DNA from: Bacteroidales bacterium | GTDB taxonomy: Bacteria > Bacteroidota > Bacteroidia > Bacteroidales > UBA3824 | DNA length: 39,577 nucleotides | NCBI GenBank assembly: GCA_024413595.1 | Contig: JAKSUC010000029.1 | Span: 1-39,577 of the forward strand | Direction: 5' to 3' | Part shown: one piece after another, positions 34,763 through 39,577 of the stretch | Position numbering within the stretch: the first letter of the stretch is position 1 | Layout: every line of letters starts with the position of its first letter | Made by a program: the position numbers and the translations under genes | The notes under the pieces: model-generated | Seen by the model: the letters and a program-made list of their open reading frames with translations, nothing else | Databases searched by the model: none | What the model was told of the DNA's origin: nothing

Positions 34763-36481
34763 ATGAAGATAAATAAATATATAACTTTGGTAGCAGCTGC
34801 TGTTTTATTGGCAGGTTGTGACGAATTTCTCGAAACTGAAAGCTATACAAAAAAAACTACTGCAACATTCCCTGAAACTGAAGCTGATGCTGAATCTATG
34901 ATTGCGGGTATTTATGCAGTTATGAGCAATAATATGCTTGATCCTGACGAAACGCCTTTCTATGTTTATGATCTTGCTAGCGACGACCGTTTAGGTGGTG
35001 GAAGCACTTCGAACCGCAACGCACAAAGTTCTGACCGTTTATTAAGTCGTGACAATGAATGGTTCGAAGACACTTGGCAATGGCGTTATCGTGGTATTTT
35101 TAGAGCTAACAATGCTATTGCCACTATGGATAATGTGAAAGTATGGAAAAACGCTAACAACAAAAACCAATATCTAGGTGAAGCTTATTTCTTACGTGCT
35201 TTTTATTATCTTGACTTAATTCAATTGTTTGGTGAAGTGCCTTTGGTGCTTGAACTCGAAGCTCAAAACTTACCTAAATCACCGGCTGAAAAGGTTTATG
35301 CTCAAATCACTTCTGACTTATTAAAAGCTATTGAAATTATGCCAGCAGTGGCTTATCCTAATTTTGAAAAAGGACACGCTACTAAATGGGCGGCTGAAGC
35401 TTTATTAGCTAGAACTTTCCTTTTCTACACTGGATATTACAATCAAGAATCTTTGCCTAATGCTGATGGTGGCACAGTGTCTAAATCTCAAGTAATTTCT
35501 TTACTTGAAGATTGTATTAATAATAGTGGTCATGCTTTATTACCTGACCAACGTAGCCTTTGGCCATATACCAATAAATACACAAAACCTACTTACAAAT
35601 ATATCATTGAAAACAATGTTGATGCTGAATGGGCTGGCGACAACAATCAAGAAGTGTTATTTGCTTTAGGCATGGGCAATGTTTATGGTTGGACTAATCG
35701 TATTGTTGAATTCTGGGGATTAAGAAAAGCTACTGAAAATGCTGAAGCTGTTTATCCTTTTGTTCCTACTGGTTATTCTAACGGCCCTGTTAGTCGTGGA
35801 CTTTGGGACGATTGGGCTAACGACCCTGACTATAAAGACGATTATCGTCGTTTAGGTTCTATTTGTGATCGTCTTGTTGAAATTCCTGACTATAAAGGAG
35901 ACGCTAACAAAGAAGTTGAAAACTCTAATCTTTTCTGTAAAAAATATGCTGGTATAGGTGCTCGTTCTGAAGACGGTTCTACTCGTTATATTTCTTACTC
36001 TGTTTTATTATTTGGTAGTGACGACAACAACCAACGTGGTTTAACTCAAGGATTAATTCACATTCGTTTTGCTGATGTTTTATTAATGCACTCTGAATTG
36101 ACTCAAACTGCTGATGGTATGAACAAAGTGCGTGCTCGTGCTAAACTGCCTGCGCTTAACTATTCTCTTGAAAACATCAAAAAAGAACGTCGTTATGAAT
36201 TATGTTTCGAAGCTTTACGTTGGAACGACCTTCGTCGTTGGGGCGACATCAATGTTATTATGCCTAACCAAGTTGGTCAATCAATCCTTAACCGTGGTAA
36301 AGACGACAAATATGTTCAATTTGATGGTGAATTAGAATTTATGAAACGTTACCAAGAAACTGGTGGTTTCTGGAAAATTCCTGAAAAAGAAGTTATTCTT
36401 TCTAACGGTGTTCTTATACAAAGCAAAGGTTGGGAAGATAAAAAAGGTGAATGGACTAAATTACCATATAATACTATTTAA
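34763..36481 (+). CDS. SusD/RagB family nutrient-binding lipoprotein
   Basis: The 572-residue protein has a lipoprotein signal with lipobox LAGC and Cys19. The helical TPR-like SusD core is marked by EAESMIAGIYA-like text (DAESMIAGIYAVM), WRYRGIFRANNAI near 108-120, GEAYFLRAFYYLDLIQLFG near 133-151 and the C-terminal ERRYELCFEALRWNDLRRWG. SusD proteins sit on the SusC barrel as a lid and bind the substrate at the cell surface. It forms a two-gene operon with the receptor gene. No SusE/F-like protein, glycoside hydrolase, peptidase or regulator gene follows, so this is a minimal locus. Strong hairpin termination comes 15 bases after the stop. Confidence 0.96.
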   Translation: MKINKYITLVAAAVLLAGCDEFLETESYTKKTTATFPETEADAESMIAGIYAVMSNNMLDPDETPFYVYDLASDDRLGGGSTSNRNAQSSDRLLSRDNEWFEDTWQWRYRGIFRANNAIATMDNVKVWKNANNKNQYLGEAYFLRAFYYLDLIQLFGEVPLVLELEAQNLPKSPAEKVYAQITSDLLKAIEIMPAVAYPNFEKGHATKWAAEALLARTFLFYTGYYNQESLPNADGGTVSKSQVISLLEDCINNSGHALLPDQRSLWPYTNKYTKPTYKYIIENNVDAEWAGDNNQEVLFALGMGNVYGWTNRIVEFWGLRKATENAEAVYPFVPTGYSNGPVSRGLWDDWANDPDYKDDYRRLGSICDRLVEIPDYKGDANKEVENSNLFCKKYAGIGARSEDGSTRYISYSVLLFGSDDNNQRGLTQGLIHIRFADVLLMHSELTQTADGMNKVRARAKLPALNYSLENIKKERRYELCFEALRWNDLRRWGDINVIMPNQVGQSILNRGKDDKYVQFDGELEFMKRYQETGGFWKIPEKEVILSNGVLIQSKGWEDKKGEWTKLPYNTI

Positions 36482-36495
36482 TCTTTTATTTTTAT

Positions 36496-36534
36496 AAAAA
36501 TAGCCACTCAAATATTTGAGTGGCTATTTTTTTT
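36496..36534. terminator. perfect palindromic terminator between convergent genes
   Basis: The 36 bases 36496-36531 are a perfect palindrome centred on AATATT, with A5 on the left and T8 on the right. It serves the susC/susD operon (plus) and can also serve the VWA gene (minus). Confidence 0.9.
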
Positions 36535-36555
36535 ATAATCCTCTACCCTATTATT

Positions 36556-38388
36556 TTATTCTGATGCAATAACATTTGCCTTACGAATAAGAACTTTTAA
36601 TTCATCAATATATCCTTTTTCATCAGATGGAACGTTTTTCATTTTCTGTAACAAATCTTCTAAAGTCATTCCATTAATATATTTACTATCGTTTAAAATC
36701 ATTCCAAATTCAGCAATAGATGTTGCCAATTTAAAATCCTCAGATGGATTTTCGGTATAATATTTATCATCTATTGGTTTTTCTATCAATTTACTTTTCT
36801 CTTCTTCTGGCAATTTATATCTAAATTTTATAGTAAACCAATTTTGAGAATTTCCACTTGTTGACTTTACATATTCACTTTGAGTTACATTTGCATTTTT
36901 TTCTTTATTATTAGCAGGAACAAGTTCATAAAGAGCAGTTACAGTATGTCCACTCCCCATGTCACCAGCATCTTTTGTATCATCATTAAAATCTTCGTTG
37001 TTTAACAAACGATCTTCATAGCCAATCAAACGATATTCTTTTACTTTATTAGGATTAAAATCAACCAACACTTTAACATCTTTGGCTACAGTGTATAGAG
37101 TTCCCCAGAGTTCTGTTCCCAATGTTTTTTTAGCTTCGTTAAAATTATCAATATAAGCATAATTTCCATTACCAGCATCTGCCATTTTTTCCATCATATC
37201 GTCATTATAATTGCCCATTCCAAAACCTAATACAGTTAAAAATATATTATTTTCTTTTGCCTTTTTTTCAACTAGAGCTTTTAATTCAGCAGAACTACTT
37301 GGACCTACATTAAAATCGCCATCGGTTGCTAATATTATTCTATTGTTTCCTCCTTTTATAAAATGTTCTTGCGCCAATGTGTATGCTTTTTTAAGAGCAT
37401 CACTTCCTGCAGTTGAACCTCCTGCCTCTAACTCATCTAACACTTTTATTATTTCTTGCTTGCCTTCTTCGGTACATTGTGTTGGTTGTAGTCTAATTCT
37501 ATTTCCTGAAGCATATGTTACTATTGAAACTACATCTTTGTCGCGTAAATTTTTTGTCAAATATTTAAAACTTTTTACCAATAATGGCAATTTGTTGTCG
37601 GAATACATACTCCAGGATACATCTATTAAAAATACTATATTGCTATTAGGTATTTTGTCTAAGTCTAAAGATTTGGCCTTTAGTCCTATTTTTAATAATA
37701 AATGGTTTTTATTCCAATCACATTTTGATATTTCAGCATTTAAACTAACGGGATCTTGCTTTTTAGGTTCAGGATATGAATATTCAAAATAATTTATCAT
37801 CTCCTCTACCCTAACACTGCCTTTTGGAGGATATTGTCCATTGTTTAAAAATCGACGGACATTACTATAACTTGCTCGATCTACATCTACCGAAAATACT
37901 GATATTGGATCTGTTTTTACATTTTTATAATTATTTTCTGGTTTTGAATCATATTTTTCGGTATTATAACTGTTTTCTAGTACATAAACTCCACTACTTA
38001 TAGAATTAGAATTATCATATACAATACTTCCAAAACGATTTGGATTGTAATATTGTTTTGCATACCCAATTGTAACAACCTCTTCTAATTCGATATCATT
38101 AGCTTTGAGCTTACAATTTATAACTGATTGCCCATTTACTGGAATATAACATTCTTCGTAACCAATGTAAGTAAATATCAAAGTATCATTTGCGTTAACT
38201 TCAATACTATAATTACCATCTAGATCTGCAATTGTACTATTTTGTGATGATTTTTGCATAATTGAAACACCAATTAATTCTTCACCAGTTTCTAAATCTT
38301 GTACATTACCTGTAACTTTTATTTTTTGAGCTATTGAAGCTAGAGGGAACATTAATAATGTTAGTCCCAATAATAATAATTGTTTCAT
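36556..38388 (-). CDS. exported VWA-domain protein with SusC-like N-terminal domain (YfbK-type)
   Basis: The 610-residue protein has a Sec signal (1-20, ending SIA), then a carboxypeptidase-like regulatory domain (about 22-100) ending in LEEVVTIGYAKQ, which resembles the end of the same domain in SusC proteins. Residues about 155-235 fit the VWA-N region found in YfbK-type proteins (VDRASYSNVRRFLNNGQYP). The VWA domain (about 250-420) has a complete MIDAS: Asp256, Ser258 and Ser260 in DVSWS, Thr326 in GGST and Asp356 in ATDGD. The C-terminal part (about 430-610) matches the YfbK C-terminal domain. VWA domains bind protein ligands through a metal ion; the partner is unknown. Proteins of this layout are common in Bacteroidota. 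It is convergent with the susC/susD operon. Confidence 0.9.
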   Translation of the reverse strand: MKQLLLLGLTLLMFPLASIAQKIKVTGNVQDLETGEELIGVSIMQKSSQNSTIADLDGNYSIEVNANDTLIFTYIGYEECYIPVNGQSVINCKLKANDIELEEVVTIGYAKQYYNPNRFGSIVYDNSNSISSGVYVLENSYNTEKYDSKPENNYKNVKTDPISVFSVDVDRASYSNVRRFLNNGQYPPKGSVRVEEMINYFEYSYPEPKKQDPVSLNAEISKCDWNKNHLLLKIGLKAKSLDLDKIPNSNIVFLIDVSWSMYSDNKLPLLVKSFKYLTKNLRDKDVVSIVTYASGNRIRLQPTQCTEEGKQEIIKVLDELEAGGSTAGSDALKKAYTLAQEHFIKGGNNRIILATDGDFNVGPSSSAELKALVEKKAKENNIFLTVLGFGMGNYNDDMMEKMADAGNGNYAYIDNFNEAKKTLGTELWGTLYTVAKDVKVLVDFNPNKVKEYRLIGYEDRLLNNEDFNDDTKDAGDMGSGHTVTALYELVPANNKEKNANVTQSEYVKSTSGNSQNWFTIKFRYKLPEEEKSKLIEKPIDDKYYTENPSEDFKLATSIAEFGMILNDSKYINGMTLEDLLQKMKNVPSDEKGYIDELKVLIRKANVIASE

Positions 38389-39061
38389 AATTTTTTATGT
38401 TTTAATAAGTAATAATTTAATTAATTTGATTTTATACAATATTATAAATTATTGTCACATTATAGTTCTTTTTAAGAGTTAAAATATTTTAATTTATAGA
38501 ATATTAACTATTATAAAAATTACTTAATTTATCAAACCTCCGCACTCCATTTTTTGAGTTTTTAAAATGGCCTAAAAATCGCGAAAAACAAATTTCTAAT
38601 TATATATATATACTTATTAAAGTGATATAGTTACGATTATATATAAAATACAATTGACATCATGGTGTATTTGTAATAATTTATAGTTTAATATAAAAAA
38701 ATTCCGAAAGTTTATAGTATATATATACTTGTTTAAATTATATATAGCTTGTGATAATGTATCGAATAAATTCGGTATATCTGTACCAAAATCTAGTAAA
38801 GAAATATATTAATTTTTATAGATGTAAAATTTACAAAAGTACGGATATTATAGAATTCTAATAACTCAGAGAGGTTCCACTATAGACACTTCTTCCTCTC
38901 TGAACTATAAGAATGCCATAAAATTGACCAAAAACTAGGTTTGTTATAATTCATAATAAAGAATAAATTACAAATATTAGCATTCTCACAATAAAGATGT
39001 AAACAATATTCAACCAATATTGCTTTTCTTATGATTAGACAATGAAAAATAATGACCAAAT
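38389..39061. other. 673-base non-coding stretch
   Basis: No convincing ORF, tRNA or known RNA was seen. It is very A/T rich with runs of TATATA near 38600 and 38720. Two structures stand out: CCATTTT/AAAATGG at 38547-38570 and the 9-bp-arm hairpin at 38866-38903. A weak -7-like TAATATTG (minus strand) at 38437-38444 may serve the VWA gene. Confidence 0.5.
38866..38903. repeat. GC-richer inverted repeat in the non-coding stretch
   Basis: TCAGAGAGG at 38866-38874 pairs with CCTCTCTGA at 38895-38903 across a 20-base loop. It stands out in an otherwise A/T-only stretch. It lacks a T-run, so it is not an obvious terminator. Confidence 0.5.
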
Positions 39062-39262
39062 TTAAAATATTAGTGTCCGAGAAAAATATGCGTCTAATGT
39101 GTTAACAAGTAATGATTTTCCAAAACGGCGTGGACGTGATAAAAATACAAAGGTTCTATTTTGTATCATACGATACATAATCTCTGTTTTATCTACGTAG
39201 GCATAACCATCTTGGATTATTGACCTAAAATCTTGTTGTCCTATTGGATATGGTTTTATCAT
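39062..39262 (-). pseudogene. truncated AAA-ATPase (AAA-ATPase_like / DUF1703 type), N-terminal fragment
   Basis: The 66-residue frame begins IKPYPIGQQDFRSIIQDG and contains VDKTEIMYRMI and the P-loop RPRRFGKSLLVNTL (43-56), which is the N-terminus of the large Bacteroidota AAA-ATPase/PD-(D/E)XK protein family, normally about 500 residues or more. After DAYF (60) the frame runs into SRTLIF and stops. The divergence point coincides with an 18-base sequence that recurs 233 bases away, and no remainder of the gene is seen in the next 600 bases. This is best read as a truncated gene remnant rather than a working small protein. A good -7 box still lies upstream. Confidence 0.8.
39068..39085 (+). 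repeat. 18-bp direct repeat, copy 1
   Basis: TATTAGTGTCCGAGAAAA occurs here and, identically and in the same direction, at 39301-39318. This copy lies exactly where the AAA-ATPase reading frame loses its family sequence. The GTGTCCGA core resembles terminal sequences of Bacteroidota insertion sequences. Confidence 0.75.
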
Positions 39263-39284
39263 AGCTATTTAATTTTTTATATTG

Positions 39285-39292
39285 CAAAGTTA
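39285..39292 (-). promoter_or_regulatory. -7 box of the truncated AAA-ATPase gene
   Basis: The minus strand reads TAACTTTG, an exact TAnnTTTG match, 23 bases before the start codon of the fragment. The usual -33 position would fall in the repeated sequence beginning at 39301. Confidence 0.45.
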
Positions 39293-39300
39293 TTAAATTT

Positions 39301-39367
39301 TATTAGTGTCCGAGAAAACAATTTTTCGACCTGTAGTTAAAATAAACTTTATATTTACCTAATCCGT
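39301..39367 (+). mobile_element. insertion-sequence end-like sequence (copy 2), starting with the 18-bp direct repeat
   Basis: It starts with TATTAGTGTCCGAGAAAA (39301-39318) and continues with ATTTTTCG, TAGTTAAAATAAAC, TTTATATTTAC and AATCCGT. The later blocks match 1423-1487 in the same order. The TATATTTAC block is promoter-like, as at the transposase end of an element, but the expected transposase ORF is not seen before the window ends. It is thus a partial or solo end. Confidence 0.4.
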
Positions 39368-39404
39368 TAAAGTTAGAAAAAATCCAATATTTTTTTCAGA
39401 CATT

Positions 39405-39577
39405 ATTCCCCGAGTTGCGGGAATTTTTATCGTTCATTTTTTTAGTATTCCCCAAGCTGCGGAAATTTTTATTGTTCATTTTTTTAGTATTCCCTGAGCT
39501 GGGGGAAAAGTTTTTTTCATTTTTTTAGTATTCCCCCAGCTCGGGGAAAAGTTTTTTTCATTTTTTTAGTACTCCCC
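39405..39577 (+). repeat. tandem array of 41-42 bp palindrome/T-tract units, cut by window end
   Basis: Units start at 39405, 39447, 39489, 39530 and 39571 (periods 42, 42, 41, 41; the fifth is cut after seven bases). Each unit has a GC-rich imperfect palindrome centred on AGCT or AGTT (for example TTCCCCCAGCTCGGGGAA in unit 4) followed by a T-rich stretch ending in CATTTTTTTAGT. The palindrome sequence differs between units while pairing is mostly kept. Each unit looks like a small terminator hairpin. I do not recognise the family. Confidence 0.85.

Noticed and set aside
39405..39577. CRISPR array at the right edge
   Set aside because: The 41-42 bp period holds no unique spacers of normal length; the whole unit is repeated, T-tract included, and no cas gene is in view.

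Overview
The window looks like a chromosomal segment of an AT-rich member of the Bacteroidota, most likely order Bacteroidales. The evidence is: a SusC/SusD outer-membrane nutrient-uptake pair; a type IX secretion (T9SS) C-terminal sorting domain; several short-signal lipoproteins; an S46 dipeptidyl-peptidase; a GDE/glycogen synthase/GH57 gene trio of a type seen in Bacteroides relatives; and repeated matches to the Bacteroidota -7 promoter element TAnnTTTG (TATATTTG, TATCTTTG, TAACTTTG) in front of genes that lack Shine-Dalgarno sequences. No rRNA, tRNA, CRISPR array or intact transposase was seen. Species cannot be given from this sequence alone.

Layout, left to right. (1) 1-1,700 is an accessory edge: a partial unknown gene, an Rpn/PD-(D/E)XK recombination-promoting nuclease with its own promoter, a 42-residue ORF whose first residues match the edge gene, a degenerate insertion-sequence-like sequence and two strong inverted repeats. 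(2) 1,701-4,235 (minus) holds two lipoproteins with long tandem acidic/Asn-rich linkers, one ending in a CAP domain. (3) 4,526-8,171 (plus) holds a YfhO-family membrane protein and the YchF ATPase. (4) 8,352-12,990 (plus) is a glycogen-type cluster: a debranching-enzyme homologue, an intact-looking GT4/5 glycogen-synthase-like enzyme and a GH57 homologue; the two hydrolases have lost catalytic motifs. (5) 13,040-17,975 (minus) is hisH-hisA-hisF-hisIE followed by an S46 peptidase with the Arg that marks Asp/Glu specificity (DPP11). (6) 18,231-25,372 (plus) holds a GPH sugar symporter and a 1,798-residue GLUG-repeat protein with a T9SS tail. (7) 25,554-29,802 (minus) holds an OmpA-type barrel protein plus lipoprotein pair and a D-Ala-D-Ala ligase of an unusual loop-bearing type. 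(8) 30,076-36,481 (plus) holds TerC and the SusC/SusD pair, with a palindrome at the promoter and a roughly 290-nt leader. (9) 36,556-38,388 (minus) is a VWA protein with a SusC-like N-terminal domain. (10) 38,389-39,577 is another accessory edge: non-coding DNA, a truncated AAA-ATPase gene bounded by 18-bp direct repeats, a second copy of the insertion-sequence-like sequence and a tandem array of 41-42 bp GC-rich palindrome/T-tract units that runs off the window.

Most of the genes are ordinary Bacteroidota envelope, nutrient-uptake and housekeeping functions, separated by clear stem-loop terminators. The parts most worth a second look are the palindrome array at the right edge, the coordinated loss of catalytic residues in the glycogen cluster, and the shared mobile-element debris at both ends. 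All homology statements come from reading motifs by eye; no database search was run.
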